Source of the DNA: Pseudomonas sp.
GTDB taxonomy: Bacteria; Pseudomonadota; Gammaproteobacteria; Pseudomonadales; Pseudomonadaceae
Assembly (NCBI GenBank): GCA_007713455.1
Contig: VMRT01000014.1
Span: 1 to 64,000 of the forward strand
DNA length: 64,000 bases
Direction: 5' to 3'
Shown piece by piece: positions 17,510 to 27,583 of this stretch. The notes beneath the pieces were generated by a model that worked only from the letters and a program-made list of their open reading frames with translations, was not told the origin of the DNA and ran no database searches. A program made the position numbers and the translations under genes. How positions within the stretch are numbered: the first letter of the stretch is position 1; each line of letters starts with the position of its first letter.

Positions 17510-17528
17510 CCGGAACGGTGATTCTTGA

Positions 17529-17549
17529 GGGCGCTTCGGCGCCCTTTTT
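17529..17549 (+). terminator. Terminator after the chemoreceptor
   Basis: GGGCGC-TTCG-GCGCCC (17529-17544) followed by five Ts is a textbook factor-independent terminator, 20 bases after the receptor stop codon. Confidence 0.92.
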
Positions 17550-17631
17550 CATGTATGTGATTTGGCCGCGGAGCAATGTGCCCGCGGCGGCAGTCTCAAC
17601 TGTTCACGTCGCGCTTCAACAAGGAGGCTCC

Positions 17632-18312
17632 ATGAAAATTCTTATCGTGCTCACGTCCCACGACCAGCTGGGTGACACCGGCAAAAAGACCGGCTTCTGG
17701 CTGGAGGAATTCGCCGCGCCGTATTACGCCTTCATGGATGCCGGGGCGCAGGTGGTGCTTGCGTCGCCCGAGGGTGGCGAACCGCCGCTGGACCCGAAGA
17801 GCGACGAGCCCGACGCCCAGACCGAGGCCACCGAGCGTTTCAACGGCGATGGCGAGGCGCAGACGCTGCTGGCCAACACCTATCGTCTGGATCAGGTCTC
17901 CGCCGAGGATTTCGACGCAGTGTTCTATCCGGGCGGCCACGGCCCGCTGTGGGACCTGGTGGATAACCCGACCTCCATCGCCCTGATCGAGTCCTTCGTC
18001 AAGGCCGACAAGCCGGTGGCCGCGGTCTGCCACGCACCGGCGGCGTTGACCGAGGTGCGCGGCAAGGATGGCGAGTATCTGGTCAAGGGTAGGCGCGTTA
18101 CCGGCTTCACCAATGGCGAGGAAGCGGGTGTGGAGCTGACCGATGTAGTGCCGTTCCTGCTCGAGGACCGCCTGCGCGAGCGTGGCGGCCAGTACAGCAA
18201 GGGCGCGGACTGGGCGCCTTACGTGCAGGTCGACGGGCTGCTGGTGACCGGGCAGAACCCGGCCTCATCGGAAGCGGCGGCAGAGGAACTGCTCAAGCTG
18301 CTGCGCGGCTGA
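17632..18312 (+). CDS. DJ-1/PfpI family protein
   Basis: 226 residues. The nucleophile elbow AVCHAPAAL carries the family cysteine (about residue 131) followed by histidine, and FYPGGHGPLWDL is the preceding glycine loop. This subgroup (type 1 glutamine amidotransferase-like, related to HchA and other glyoxalase/chaperone-type DJ-1 proteins) is usually linked to aldehyde or oxidative stress. The ATG at 17632 follows AAGGAGG; the longer in-frame start at 17518 lies inside the terminator and is rejected. Confidence 0.88.
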   Translation: MKILIVLTSHDQLGDTGKKTGFWLEEFAAPYYAFMDAGAQVVLASPEGGEPPLDPKSDEPDAQTEATERFNGDGEAQTLLANTYRLDQVSAEDFDAVFYPGGHGPLWDLVDNPTSIALIESFVKADKPVAAVCHAPAALTEVRGKDGEYLVKGRRVTGFTNGEEAGVELTDVVPFLLEDRLRERGGQYSKGADWAPYVQVDGLLVTGQNPASSEAAAEELLKLLRG

Positions 18313-18314
18313 AC

Positions 18315-19127
18315 TCACTGCGGCCAGGCGAGCTGTTCCGCCTGGCCACAGGCCTCGAACAGCGGCCGGCTGAACAGGTAGCCCTGCATCAGATGGATGC
18401 CCAGATCGAACAGGGCGCTGCATTCGTCGGCGGTTTCCACGCCTTCACCGATCACCTTGATACCCAATTCCTCACACATCCCCACCGTCGCCCTGACGAT
18501 GGCCTGACGCGTGCGGCTCTGATCGATGCCGCGGATCAGGTCCATGTCCAGCTTGATGATGTCCGGCTGAAAATCGGCCAGCAGATTGAGCCCGGCAAAG
18601 CCCGCACCGAAGTCATCGATGGCGGTGAGAAAGCCGATGCGCTGGTATTCGCGGAACACCTCGGTCAGCCACTTGCCGTCGTTGATGCGCTCGCCTTCGA
18701 CGGTCTCGAAGATGATTTGCTCGATGGGAAAGTCGTGGGCGCGGGCGGCTTCCAGCGTCGAGCGTATGCACAGCTCGGGGCGGTAGATCGCGTTGGGCAT
18801 GAAATTGATCGACAGCTTGCTCTGCATGCCTAGCCTGGACGCGGTCTTGATCGCCTTGACCCGGCCGGCCTGATCGAAACGGAAGCGATTCTGTTCGGTG
18901 ACTTGCGACAGCACGGTGGGGGCTGGTTCGCCGCCGACGCCGCGGACCAGCGCCTCATGGGCGAAGATCTGCCGGTCGTGCAGATCGATGATCGGCTGGA
19001 AGGCGTAGCTGAAGCCGAAGCCCAGACGCTCGCCACTGGCGCAGCTGGGGCAGGCGCCGTGCTCGGCGGCGCCGTGGTATGGATACGCGTCTGGGGCAGG
19101 GTTGTCGCTGGTGTTGCTCGAACTCAT
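18315..19127 (-). CDS. EAL domain cyclic-di-GMP phosphodiesterase
   Basis: 270 residues, essentially one EAL domain after a short N-terminal segment containing a CPSC pair (about residue 26). The catalytic set looks complete: EAL in HEALVRG (about residue 60), the Asn in INFMPN, the Glu in FETVEG, DDFGAG, the Lys in IIKLD, and the Glu in GEGVE. It should therefore hydrolyse c-di-GMP in the cytoplasm. No GGDEF or membrane segment is present; the CxxC pair may be a redox or metal input, which is speculation. Confidence 0.9.
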   Translation of the reverse strand: MSSSNTSDNPAPDAYPYHGAAEHGACPSCASGERLGFGFSYAFQPIIDLHDRQIFAHEALVRGVGGEPAPTVLSQVTEQNRFRFDQAGRVKAIKTASRLGMQSKLSINFMPNAIYRPELCIRSTLEAARAHDFPIEQIIFETVEGERINDGKWLTEVFREYQRIGFLTAIDDFGAGFAGLNLLADFQPDIIKLDMDLIRGIDQSRTRQAIVRATVGMCEELGIKVIGEGVETADECSALFDLGIHLMQGYLFSRPLFEACGQAEQLAWPQ

Positions 19128-19196
19128 GGGCGCACTCGATTGGGGCCGGTGGATTGCAGGTTAACGGCTGCGCTGGCGGCGACTGAAGTCCGCCGG

Positions 19197-20891
19197 TCAG
19201 ACAGGGCGTGTGGGCACCTGGTCTGTCGGCGGTCTAGGTGTCGACCCCAGCTCTTCGATCAGGCTGCGCGCGGCGAAGTCTGCCGCATCGGTGAAGGGGT
19301 TCAGTACGCGGGCGACGCCGGCCGCATCCAGCGCCTTGCCATGCTGATCGTCGCGCACCACGCCGGCGATCTTGCCCTGGAAACCGGCATGTTTGAGCGC
19401 ATGCAGAAAGGCACGATTGGCTTCCCATTGCGGAAAACTGGTGACCACCCATTCGGCATGCCGCAGCGGCAGCGATTCGAGAAAGCTGGGGTCCTCGCCG
19501 TCGCCGAAGCGCACCGGCAGCTTGCTGCGGCGCAGCGTGCGCACTGCCTCGGGGTCGAAGTCCACACCGAGCACCGGCAATCGTGCGGCGGCCAGCTGCT
19601 GCAGCAGGCGCGAGCCATAACGGCCCAGGCCGAAGATGATGATGCGCGGATGGCCCTGCGGCCTGCCCTGGGCCTCCACTTCCAGTTCGCGATAGGGACG
19701 CTTGCGTTCGAACAGGCCGAGCCAGGGTGCCAGCCGCTCGTAGAGCGGTTGCGAGAACAGGATCATGTAGGTCGAGAGCATGATCGTCACCAAGCCGACC
19801 AGGGTGGTGAGGCCCAGCGCCTCCGGCCCGATATGGCCGAGTGTGATGCCCATGGCGACGAACACGATGGAGAACTCGCTGATCTGCGCGACGGTTAGCC
19901 CCGCGAGAAAGCCGGTGCGCTTGCGATAACCCATGTAGCCCATGATCGCCATGACGATCAGCGGATTGCCGATCAGCACGAACAACGCCAGCACGATGGC
20001 CGGCAGGATCTCGTTGCCGAGCGTGGAGAAATCCAGCCGGCCACCGAGGTCGATGAAGAAGAACAGCAGCATGAAGTCGCGGATGCCGGTCAGGCGCGCG
20101 TTCATCGCTTCACGATAGGCCGTCGAGGCCAGCGAAAAGCCGGCGACGAAGGCTCCGGCCTCCTTGCTGAAACCGATGTAGTCGCCCAGCGCGGCGAGCC
20201 CGGTGCCCCAGGCAATGGCGAAGATCAGCAGCAGCTCCTGCGAGCGCGCCATGCGGCTGACCAGGGGCGGCAGCACGTAGCGCATCAGCACGTACATCAG
20301 GATCGCAGCACCTGCCAGACGCAGCAGCAGCGAGCCCGAGACCTCGGCCCAGCCGGCATCGCCCGCGCCGCGCAGGGCGCTCATGGTCATCATCGCCAGC
20401 ACCACGGCGAGGTCCTGGACGATCAGGAAGCCGACGGCGATGCGTCCGTGCAGCGAGTCCAGCTCGTGTTTGTCCGAGAGCAGCTTGACGATGATGATGG
20501 TGCTGGAAAAGGTCAGCGCCACGGCGATGTAGATCGCCTCCATGGTGCTCTTGCCCATCAGCAGGGTGAGCGCGAAGCCGAAGACGATGGTGAAGGTCAG
20601 CTGCCCGAGCCCCGTGGCCAGCGCCACCGGCCCGATATTGCGGATATGCGCGAGGTCCAGCTTGAGCCCGACCACGAACAGCAGCACGGCGACGCCGATT
20701 TCGGCCAGCAGATGGATCTGTTCGGCGGCGTTGACCGGGCCGAACAGCGCCGGGCCAAGCAGAATGCCGACCACGATGTAGGAAATCAGCAGTGGCTGGC
20801 GCAGGCTCACGGCAATCGCCCCGACCACCGCGGAAACGATCAGCAGCAGGGCGAATTCGGCGAAGGGGCCGTGGGCGAGCAGCGCTTCCAT
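19197..20891 (-). CDS. CPA2 family cation:proton antiporter with RCK domain
   Basis: 564 residues. The N-terminal two-thirds has about twelve membrane helices of the Kef/CPA2 exchanger type (LLISYIVVGILLGPALFGP near residue 33, FSSTIIIVKLLSDKHE near 135). A soluble TrkA-N/RCK domain follows (IIIFGLGRYGSRLL near residue 417). It resembles E. coli YbaL and is likely to exchange K+ or Na+ for protons, with nucleotide control through the RCK domain. No ancillary KefF/G gene is adjacent. Confidence 0.88.
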   Translation of the reverse strand: MEALLAHGPFAEFALLLIVSAVVGAIAVSLRQPLLISYIVVGILLGPALFGPVNAAEQIHLLAEIGVAVLLFVVGLKLDLAHIRNIGPVALATGLGQLTFTIVFGFALTLLMGKSTMEAIYIAVALTFSSTIIIVKLLSDKHELDSLHGRIAVGFLIVQDLAVVLAMMTMSALRGAGDAGWAEVSGSLLLRLAGAAILMYVLMRYVLPPLVSRMARSQELLLIFAIAWGTGLAALGDYIGFSKEAGAFVAGFSLASTAYREAMNARLTGIRDFMLLFFFIDLGGRLDFSTLGNEILPAIVLALFVLIGNPLIVMAIMGYMGYRKRTGFLAGLTVAQISEFSIVFVAMGITLGHIGPEALGLTTLVGLVTIMLSTYMILFSQPLYERLAPWLGLFERKRPYRELEVEAQGRPQGHPRIIIFGLGRYGSRLLQQLAAARLPVLGVDFDPEAVRTLRRSKLPVRFGDGEDPSFLESLPLRHAEWVVTSFPQWEANRAFLHALKHAGFQGKIAGVVRDDQHGKALDAAGVARVLNPFTDAADFAARSLIEELGSTPRPPTDQVPTRPV

Positions 20892-21100
20892 CAGGGTCTC
20901 CGTGCGGTTGATGTGACGGCGCCGCGGCGCTGTGCCTATCCTGCGGCAGGCGTTGGCCAGCTACCAGCGCGGCAGCGTATGAAACTGTGACAGCAAGGCA
21001 TCGCCTGGCCCGCCTGCAATCGGCTGGTGAGCCGATGTGCCCGGCCTGCTGCTAGAATCCGCCCTTTTTCATCCCGCCGAAACGGCGCTGCGAGCCTGCC

Positions 21101-22426
21101 ATGACCTTCGCCTCCCTGGGCCTGATCGATCCGCTGCTGCGGACCCTGGAAACCCTCGATTACCGCAAGCCGACGCCGGTGCAGATCGAAGCCATTCCCG
21201 CCGTGCTCAAGGGCCGCGACCTGATGGCGGCGGCGCAGACCGGAACCGGCAAGACCGCTGGCTTCGCCCTGCCATTGCTGCAGCGCCTGACCATGGAAGG
21301 CGCCAAGGTGGCGAGCAATTCGGTACGCGCGCTGGTACTGGTGCCGACCCGCGAGCTGGCCGAGCAGGTGCACGAGAGCTTTCGTGTCTACGGGCAGAAC
21401 CTGCCGCTGCGCACCTACGCGGTGTACGGCGGGGTCAGCATCAACCCGCAGATGATGGCGCTGCGCAAGGGCATCGACGTGCTGGTGGCGACGCCCGGTC
21501 GCCTGCTCGATCTCTACCGGCAGAACGCCGTGGGCTTCAACCAGCTGCAGGCGCTGGTGCTGGACGAGGCCGATCGCATGCTCGACCTCGGTTTCGCCGA
21601 CGAGCTGGACCAGCTGTTCGCCGCCCTGCCGAAGAAGCGCCAGACCCTGCTGTTCTCCGCGACCTTCTCCGAGCCGATCCGGCAAATGGCCCGCGAGCTG
21701 CTGCGCGACCCGCTATCGGTCGAGGTCAGCCCACGCAACGCCGCGGCGAAGACGGTCAAGCAGTGGCTGGTGCCAGTGGACAAGAAGCGCAAGTCCGAGC
21801 TGTTCCTGCATCTGCTGGCGGACAAGCGCTGGGGCCAGGTGCTGGTGTTCGTCAAGACGCGCAAGGGTGTCGATCAGCTGGTGGACGAGCTGCAGGCTGC
21901 GGGCATTTCCAGCGATGCGATCCACGGCGACAAACCACAGGCCTCGCGGCTGCGTGCGCTGGAGCGCTTCAAGGCGGGCGAAGTGCAGGTGCTGGTGGCG
22001 ACCGATGTCGCCGCGCGCGGGCTGGACATCCATGATCTGCCGCAGGTGGTCAACTTCGACCTGCCGATCGTCGCCGAAGACTACGTACACCGCATCGGCC
22101 GCACCGGTCGCGCCGGCGCCACGGGCGAGGCGGTATCGCTGGTCAGCGCCGATGAAGTCGATCAGCTTGCGGCCATCGAGACCCTGATCAACCAGGTGCT
22201 GCCGCGCCACGACGAATTGGGCTTCGTGCCGGACCATCGTGTGCCGACCACCACGCTGGGCGGGCAGATCATCAAGAAGCCGAAGAAACCGAAAAAGCCC
22301 AAGGACGGCGGCGGCAAGGGCAAGATTCATCTCGGCAACTGGTTCGACGAGAGCGAAAAGCCCAACGCCAGGCCGATTCGCAAGGTGCCGAGCCTAGGCG
22401 GCGGCAAGCCGGCGAAGAAGCGCTGA
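21101..22426 (+). CDS. rhlE: DEAD-box RNA helicase, RhlE type
   Basis: 441 residues with all helicase motifs: Q motif (PTPVQIEAIP), Walker A AQTGTGKT (about residue 45), PTRELAEQ, DEAD in VLDEADRMLDLGF (about 155), SAT, and HRIGRTGR (about 330). The C-terminal 50 residues are lysine/proline rich (KKPKKPKKPKDGGG) and probably bind RNA. RhlE-group helicases act in ribosome assembly and RNA turnover. It is divergent from the antiporter gene. Confidence 0.92.
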   Translation: MTFASLGLIDPLLRTLETLDYRKPTPVQIEAIPAVLKGRDLMAAAQTGTGKTAGFALPLLQRLTMEGAKVASNSVRALVLVPTRELAEQVHESFRVYGQNLPLRTYAVYGGVSINPQMMALRKGIDVLVATPGRLLDLYRQNAVGFNQLQALVLDEADRMLDLGFADELDQLFAALPKKRQTLLFSATFSEPIRQMARELLRDPLSVEVSPRNAAAKTVKQWLVPVDKKRKSELFLHLLADKRWGQVLVFVKTRKGVDQLVDELQAAGISSDAIHGDKPQASRLRALERFKAGEVQVLVATDVAARGLDIHDLPQVVNFDLPIVAEDYVHRIGRTGRAGATGEAVSLVSADEVDQLAAIETLINQVLPRHDELGFVPDHRVPTTTLGGQIIKKPKKPKKPKDGGGKGKIHLGNWFDESEKPNARPIRKVPSLGGGKPAKKR

Positions 22427-22433
22427 TCGCAGC

Positions 22434-22465
22434 GCAGGGTGGAAAACGGGGAAGCCGTTTCCACC
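22434..22465. repeat. Inverted repeat between convergent genes
   Basis: GCAGGGTGGAAAACGGGGAAGCCGTTTCCACCG folds on GGTGGAAA(CG)/(CG)TTTCCACC. It belongs to the dispersed GTAGGGTGGAT-like family and sits in the 50-base gap between rhlE and the convergent LysE gene, where it could end both transcripts. Confidence 0.65.
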
Positions 22466-22476
22466 GATAATGCAGG

Positions 22477-23064
22477 TCACAGACTCAGCAGTGCCGACAC
22501 CACCAAGAGCAGTGCCATGGCGTAGTTGAACCGGCGCATATGCGCTGCCGAGTGCAGCAGCTTCGCCGCCCCGACACCAAGCAGTGCCCAGGCTGCCAGG
22601 CAGGGCAAGGCGATCAGAAAGAACAGCAGGGCGTGAATGGCGTAACGCCCCGCGTCGGCAGCGCCGCCGCTGAACACGCCAACCACCGCCAGCGCCATCA
22701 TCCACACCTTCGGATTGACCAGTTGCAGGCCGGCGGCGCCCAGCGCGCCGAGCCGGCGCGGCGCGGCGTCGGCCTCGACCGGCCCGGCCGGGCTGCGGGC
22801 GATCTGCCAGGCCAGGTAGAGCAGCCAGGCCAGACCGAGCCAGCTCATGAGCTGCTGCAACTGCGGATGATGCAGCAACCATTCGCCGGCACCCAGGCCC
22901 ACCAGCAGTACGATCGATGCCGCAGCCGAGCAGGCGCCGAAAATGATTGGCATGGCTGCTCCCAGACCGAAGCGCCAGCTGTTGCTCAGTACCAGAATGT
23001 TGGTTGGCCCCGGCGTGATCGAGGCGACGAAGGCGAACAGCACGAAAGGCAGCAGCTGGCTCAT
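22477..23064 (-). CDS. LysE family amino acid exporter
   Basis: 195 residues, about six membrane helices, with the family N-terminal motif SITPGPTNILVLSNSWRFG (residues 15-33). RhtB/LysE proteins export amino acids or related metabolites. It lies 109 bases downstream of an AraC-type regulator on the same strand and may be co-transcribed with it; such pairs often respond to the exported compound. Confidence 0.88.
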   Translation of the reverse strand: MSQLLPFVLFAFVASITPGPTNILVLSNSWRFGLGAAMPIIFGACSAAASIVLLVGLGAGEWLLHHPQLQQLMSWLGLAWLLYLAWQIARSPAGPVEADAAPRRLGALGAAGLQLVNPKVWMMALAVVGVFSGGAADAGRYAIHALLFFLIALPCLAAWALLGVGAAKLLHSAAHMRRFNYAMALLLVVSALLSL

Positions 23065-23173
23065 GACGGCTGCTCCATGAAGAGCGTGGCGAATGATCCG
23101 GGGGTGGCGGCGAGGCGAGGCATGCTGGTCGGCTCCGTGGGTGGCGGATGCCCGAATGCTCGCGCCTGTTGGC

Positions 23174-24013
23174 TCAGCGGTCTGGAAGATTCGAGCAGCG
23201 TCTGCGGTAGTGCGCCGGTGTCAGCCCGTAGGCGCGGCGGAACCAGCGGCCCATGTGGCTCTGATCGGCGAAACCGAGGCTCATCGCCACCAGCGCCGGT
23301 GGCTGGCCGGCTGCGAGCAGGCGACGGGCCTTGGCCAGGCGCAGCTGGACCAGATAGGCATGCGGCGCCAGGCCGAAGGCCGCCTTGAACGCCCGCGATA
23401 GCCTGAAGCGATCGACACCGGTGGCCCGCGCCAGATCGTCCAGCCCCAGATCCTGGTCCATGTGTGCATGCAGATAGTCCCGTGCCCGCAGCGCCACAGT
23501 CGGCAGGCGTGGGTCTGCAGTCAGCCGCGGTCGCCATGCCAGGTGCCGCGCCAGCTTGCCCAGCAGCGCGTCCAGCGCGGCCTGGCGAACGATGCGCAGG
23601 TCCTGGCTTTGCAAGGCCTGGAAGGCGTCGGCAATCACCGTCACCAGCGCCGGCTCGCTTTCCAGCGTCTTGGCGAATGCCGGCTGGCACTGGCTGGGCG
23701 CATCCTCGAACAGTGCGCGCAGTTCGCGCTCGATCCAGTACGGGTCGAGGTAGAGCATCGAATAGGTGAAGCCACCAGGTGTCGGCGCGTGGCCGTCGTG
23801 CAGCTCGCCGGGTTCGAGCAGAAACACCTGCCCTGGCGTGCTGCTGTGCAGCGTCCGGCGGCAGTGAAACTGCTGAACACCCTGTTCGGTGAAGCCGATC
23901 AGGTAGCTGTCATGGAAGTGCGGGTCGTAGGCATGACCTTCGAAATGCGCACGGATCGTCTCGATACCGGTCTCGGCATCCTTCTTCAGATCGATCCAGT
24001 CAGCTGTACCCAT
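23174..24013 (-). CDS. AraC family transcriptional regulator
   Basis: 279 residues from the ATG at 24013 (MGTADWIDLKKDAETGIE). The N-terminal cupin-like sensor (HFHDSYLIGFTEQGVQQF, about residues 33-50) is of the AraC_binding type, and two C-terminal helix-turn-helix motifs occupy about residues 180-275 (LDDLARATGVDRFRLSRAFKAAFG; ALVAMSLGFADQSHMGRWF). The longer in-frame start at 24097 lacks family support. It is divergent from the alcohol dehydrogenase gene and upstream of the LysE exporter, so either could be its target. Confidence 0.88.
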   Translation of the reverse strand: MGTADWIDLKKDAETGIETIRAHFEGHAYDPHFHDSYLIGFTEQGVQQFHCRRTLHSSTPGQVFLLEPGELHDGHAPTPGGFTYSMLYLDPYWIERELRALFEDAPSQCQPAFAKTLESEPALVTVIADAFQALQSQDLRIVRQAALDALLGKLARHLAWRPRLTADPRLPTVALRARDYLHAHMDQDLGLDDLARATGVDRFRLSRAFKAAFGLAPHAYLVQLRLAKARRLLAAGQPPALVAMSLGFADQSHMGRWFRRAYGLTPAHYRRRCSNLPDR

Positions 24014-24218
24014 GACGGCTCCGTGAAACGCAAGGCGGCGATGCTGCGCGACACAGTGTCGCCCCGCGAGCGTGGCCGGTCTGGAACATTCGTGCAACGC
24101 TGCGGGCTGGCGGCTGCACCGCGGATGTCGGCGTCATCACGCGGCCACTGATTCGAGTCTAGGCTTGATCCGGTCTGCCTGTTGCAGGCCCGAACGTCCC
24201 TTGTCAAGGAGCCAACCG

Positions 24219-25241
24219 ATGACCCAGACCATGAAAGCCGCAGTGGTACACGCCTTCGGCGAGCCGCTGCGCCTCGAGGAAGTCAAGGTGCCGATGCCCG
24301 GCCCCGGCCAGATTTTGGTGAAGATCGCCGCCTCCGGCGTCTGTCACACCGACCTGCATGCGGCCGAGGGAGATTGGCCGGTCAAGCCGGCCCTGCCGTT
24401 CATCCCGGGTCACGAAGGCGTCGGTCATGTGGCCGCGGTGGGCGCCGGTGTGAAACGGGTGAAGGAAGGCGACCGGGTCGGCGTGCCCTGGCTGTACACC
24501 GCCTGCGGTTGTTGCGAGCACTGCCTGACCGGCTGGGAAACCCTTTGCGAAGGCCAGCAGAACACCGGTTACTCGGTCAACGGTGCCTATGCCGAGTACG
24601 TGCTGGCGGACCCTAATTACGTGGGCATCCTGCCGAAGAACGTCGAATTCGACGAGATCGCGCCGATCCTCTGTGCCGGGGTCACCGTCTACAAGGGCCT
24701 CAAGGTCACTGAGGCGCGGCCCGGTCAGTGGGTGGCGATTTCCGGTATCGGCGGCCTGGGCCACGTCGCGGTGCAGTACGCCAAGGCGATGGGCCTGCAC
24801 GTGGTGGCGGTGGACGTGGATGACGCCAAGCTGGAACTGGCCAAGCGCCTGGGCGCCGATCTGACCGTCAATGCGCGCAAGGAAAACCCCGTGGAAGTGG
24901 TGCAGCGCGACATCGGTGGCGCTCACGGCGTGCTGGTGACGGCGGTGTCCAACAGCGCCTTCGGTCAGGCCATCGGCATGGCCCGGCGGCGCGGTACCGT
25001 GGCCCTGGTCGGGCTGCCGCCGGGAGATTTTCCGACGCCGATCTTCGATGTGGTGCTCAAGGCGATCAGCATCACCGGCTCCATCGTCGGCACCCGCGCC
25101 GATCTGCAGGAGGCGCTGGACTTCGCCGGCGAGGGGCTGGTCAAGGCGACCATCCATACCGACAACCTCGACAACATTAACCAGATCCTCGACGACATGC
25201 GTGCCGGGCGCATCGAGGGCCGCATCGTGATGAAGATGTAG
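24219..25241 (+). CDS. adhP: Zinc-dependent alcohol dehydrogenase, AdhP type
   Basis: 340 residues. It should oxidise ethanol or propanol-like alcohols to aldehydes with NAD+. The catalytic zinc ligands are seen in GVCHTDLH and GHEGVG, the structural zinc cysteines in ACGCCEHC...C (about residues 95-115), and the Rossmann motif in [13 protein letters not shown] (about 172-184). The ATG at 24219 follows AAGGAG. It is divergent from the AraC regulator and stands alone. Confidence 0.9.
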   Translation: MTQTMKAAVVHAFGEPLRLEEVKVPMPGPGQILVKIAASGVCHTDLHAAEGDWPVKPALPFIPGHEGVGHVAAVGAGVKRVKEGDRVGVPWLYTACGCCEHCLTGWETLCEGQQNTGYSVNGAYAEYVLADPNYVGILPKNVEFDEIAPILCAGVTVYKGLKVTEARPGQWVAISGIGGLGHVAVQYAKAMGLHVVAVDVDDAKLELAKRLGADLTVNARKENPVEVVQRDIGGAHGVLVTAVSNSAFGQAIGMARRRGTVALVGLPPGDFPTPIFDVVLKAISITGSIVGTRADLQEALDFAGEGLVKATIHTDNLDNINQILDDMRAGRIEGRIVMKM

Positions 25242-25286
25242 AGCGCCGGGTGCGGCCGGTGCATCCGGCCGCCGCTCACCCGTCGA

Positions 25287-26540
25287 TCAAGCCTGCGCGG
25301 CTGTGGGCCGATCAGCCTGCAGCCAGCGCAGCATTCCCTCGGCCGCGGCTCGGCCACTGGCAAAACAGGCGGTCAGCAGATAACCGCCGGTTGGCGCCTC
25401 CCAGTCGAGCATTTCCCCGGCGCAGAACACCCCGGGCATCTGTTGCAGCATCAGGTTGGCATCCAGCGCTTCGAAGGGCACGCCGCCGGCGCTGCTGATC
25501 GCTTCGTCCAGCGGGCGCGGGCGGACCAGGCGGATGGGCAGTGCCTTGATCGCCGTGGCCAGGGTCTGCGGATCCTGAAAGGACCCGGCATGGGTCAGCT
25601 CGCGCAACAGTGCCGTTTTGACCCCATCGAGCTTCAGCTGGCGGTGCAGATGCTTGGCCATGGACTGCGAGCCCCGCGGTCTGGCCAGGGCACTGGCGAC
25701 CTGCGCCAGGGTGCGATCCGGCAGCAGGTCGAGCAGCACGGTGGCGGCGCCGTCACGGTTGATGGCCTCGCGGATCGGTGCCGACAGCGCATAGACCAGG
25801 CTGCCCTCGATACCGGTCGCGGTAAGTACGAACTCGCCCTTGCGCGGCGCGTTACCCGGTAGGGCGAGGCTGACCGTCTTCAGCGGCGCGCCAGCGAACT
25901 TGTCCCGCAGATGGGCGCTCCAGCCTTCCTCCTCGAAGCCGCAGTTGGCCGGCTGCAGCGGTTCGATGGCAATGCCGCGGGCTGCGAGCAGCGGCACCCA
26001 GGCGCCATCGGAGCCCAGTCGTGCCCAGCTGCCGCCGCCGAGGGCGAGCAGGGTGGCGTGTGCGTCGAACAGGCTTTCGCCTTGCGGCCCGGCGATGCGC
26101 AGCGCACCGTGCTCGTCCCAACCCAGCCAGCGCTGGCGGGTATGAATGTGTACGCCATTTTCACGCAGGCGCTTGAGCCAGGCGCGTAGCAATGGTGCGG
26201 CTTTCATGTCGGTGGGAAATACCCGGCCGGAACTGCCGACGAAGGTCTCGATGCCCAGCCCGTGAATCCATTCGCGCAGCGCGGCGGGTGTAAAGGCGTC
26301 CAGCAGCGGGCGCAGCTCGCCGGCGCGTTCGCCGTAGCGGCTGACGAAGGCGGGGTAGTCCTCGGCGTGGGTGATGTTCATGCCGCCGACGCCGGCCAGG
26401 AGGAACTTGCGCCCGACCGAGGGCATGGCGTCGTACAGATCGACACTGACGCCCGCCTGGCCGAGCACTTCGGCGGCCATGAGGCCGGCCGGGCCACCAC
26501 CGATGATGGCGACGCGAAAGGAAGAAGCGGGCTGGGGCAT
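25287..26540 (-). CDS. FAD-binding oxidoreductase, HI0933/BaiN-like (TIGR03862)
   Basis: 417 residues from the ATG at 26540 (MPQPASSFRVAIIGGGPAGLMAAEVL), chosen because the FAD Rossmann motif then starts near residue 11. Starts at 26573 or 26687 would add unconserved leader sequence. GKFLLAGVGGMNITH, LLALGGGSWARLGSDG and the C-terminal GEMLDWEAPTGGYLLTACF are family hallmarks. The physiological substrate of the group is unknown. Confidence 0.85.
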   Translation of the reverse strand: MPQPASSFRVAIIGGGPAGLMAAEVLGQAGVSVDLYDAMPSVGRKFLLAGVGGMNITHAEDYPAFVSRYGERAGELRPLLDAFTPAALREWIHGLGIETFVGSSGRVFPTDMKAAPLLRAWLKRLRENGVHIHTRQRWLGWDEHGALRIAGPQGESLFDAHATLLALGGGSWARLGSDGAWVPLLAARGIAIEPLQPANCGFEEEGWSAHLRDKFAGAPLKTVSLALPGNAPRKGEFVLTATGIEGSLVYALSAPIREAINRDGAATVLLDLLPDRTLAQVASALARPRGSQSMAKHLHRQLKLDGVKTALLRELTHAGSFQDPQTLATAIKALPIRLVRPRPLDEAISSAGGVPFEALDANLMLQQMPGVFCAGEMLDWEAPTGGYLLTACFASGRAAAEGMLRWLQADRPTAAQA

Positions 26541-26592
26541 GGCGGCAACCGGGCAGGCGAGCAGGGCGGGCATTGTAGCCGCTGACGGGTGC

Positions 26593-27513
26593 TCAGCCGA
26601 GTCCGTGGCGCTGCCAGGCTGAGTGGGCGCTGACATGCAGGGTCGCATGGCGACGCGCGAGCAGGGCGCGGTCCTTGTCGTAGCCACCGCCGATCAGGCC
26701 GACCACGGGAATGTCGCGGCCCAGGCAGTGATCGAGCACGGCGCTGTCGCGCGCGGCGAGCCCGGCGTCGGTCAGCGAGAGCAGGCCCAGGGCGTCGTCG
26801 CGGTGGACGTCGACGCCAGCGTCATAGAGCACCAGGTCCGGCTGATAGATCGGCAGCAGGTAGTTCAGGGTGTCGTGCACCACCTTGAGGTAGGCCTCAT
26901 CACCCATGCCGGGTGGCAGCGGGATGTCCCAGTCGCTATGGGCCTTGCGCGTGGGGAAGTTCTTTTCGCAGTGCAGCGAGACGGTCACCGCGTCCGCCAC
27001 GTTCTCCAGGATGCGCGCGGTGCCGTCGCCCTGATGCACGTCGCAATCGAAGATCAGCACGCGGCCGACGCTTCCGCTTTCCAGCAGGTAGAGCGCGATC
27101 ACCGCCAGGTCGTTGAAGATGCAGAAGCCGGACGCATGGTCGTGATGGGCATGGTGGGTGCCGCCGGCCAGGTGGCAGGCCAGGCCATGCTGCAACGCCC
27201 GTTCGGCGGCCAGCAGCGAACCGCCTACCGCCCGCACGGTGCGCTGCGCCAGCTCCGGGCTCCAGGGCAGGCCGAGGCGGCGCAGCTCGTCGCGACCCAT
27301 CGCGCCGCTGCAGTAGCGCTCGACGTAGTTGCGCTCGTGCGCCAGCGCCAGAATGTCATGGCTGCACAGCTCGGGGCGCAATAGCGCTGCGTCTGTGGTC
27401 AAACCCAGGGCGACCAGATGGTCGCGCAGCAGACGAAACTTCTCCATGGGAAACCGATGGCCCGGCGGCAATGGCGGGCTGTAATCGTCGTGAAATACCA
27501 GGGGAAGCGACAT
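26593..27513 (-). CDS. Histone deacetylase family protein
   Basis: 306 residues, single arginase-deacetylase-like domain. HHAHHDHASGFCIFND (about residues 120-135) and FDCDVHQGDGT (about 154-164) give the zinc-binding and charge-relay residues. Bacterial members deacetylate polyamines, acetoin-related compounds or proteins; the substrate cannot be inferred here. It precedes the flavoprotein gene on the same strand with a 52-base gap. Confidence 0.9.
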   Translation of the reverse strand: MSLPLVFHDDYSPPLPPGHRFPMEKFRLLRDHLVALGLTTDAALLRPELCSHDILALAHERNYVERYCSGAMGRDELRRLGLPWSPELAQRTVRAVGGSLLAAERALQHGLACHLAGGTHHAHHDHASGFCIFNDLAVIALYLLESGSVGRVLIFDCDVHQGDGTARILENVADAVTVSLHCEKNFPTRKAHSDWDIPLPPGMGDEAYLKVVHDTLNYLLPIYQPDLVLYDAGVDVHRDDALGLLSLTDAGLAARDSAVLDHCLGRDIPVVGLIGGGYDKDRALLARRHATLHVSAHSAWQRHGLG

Positions 27514-27583
27514 GAACCACGCGTGTTCGATGGATGTGCGCCGCAGTATGCAGGCTGGCCGTCGGAGCGCTCAAGGAGCAGGG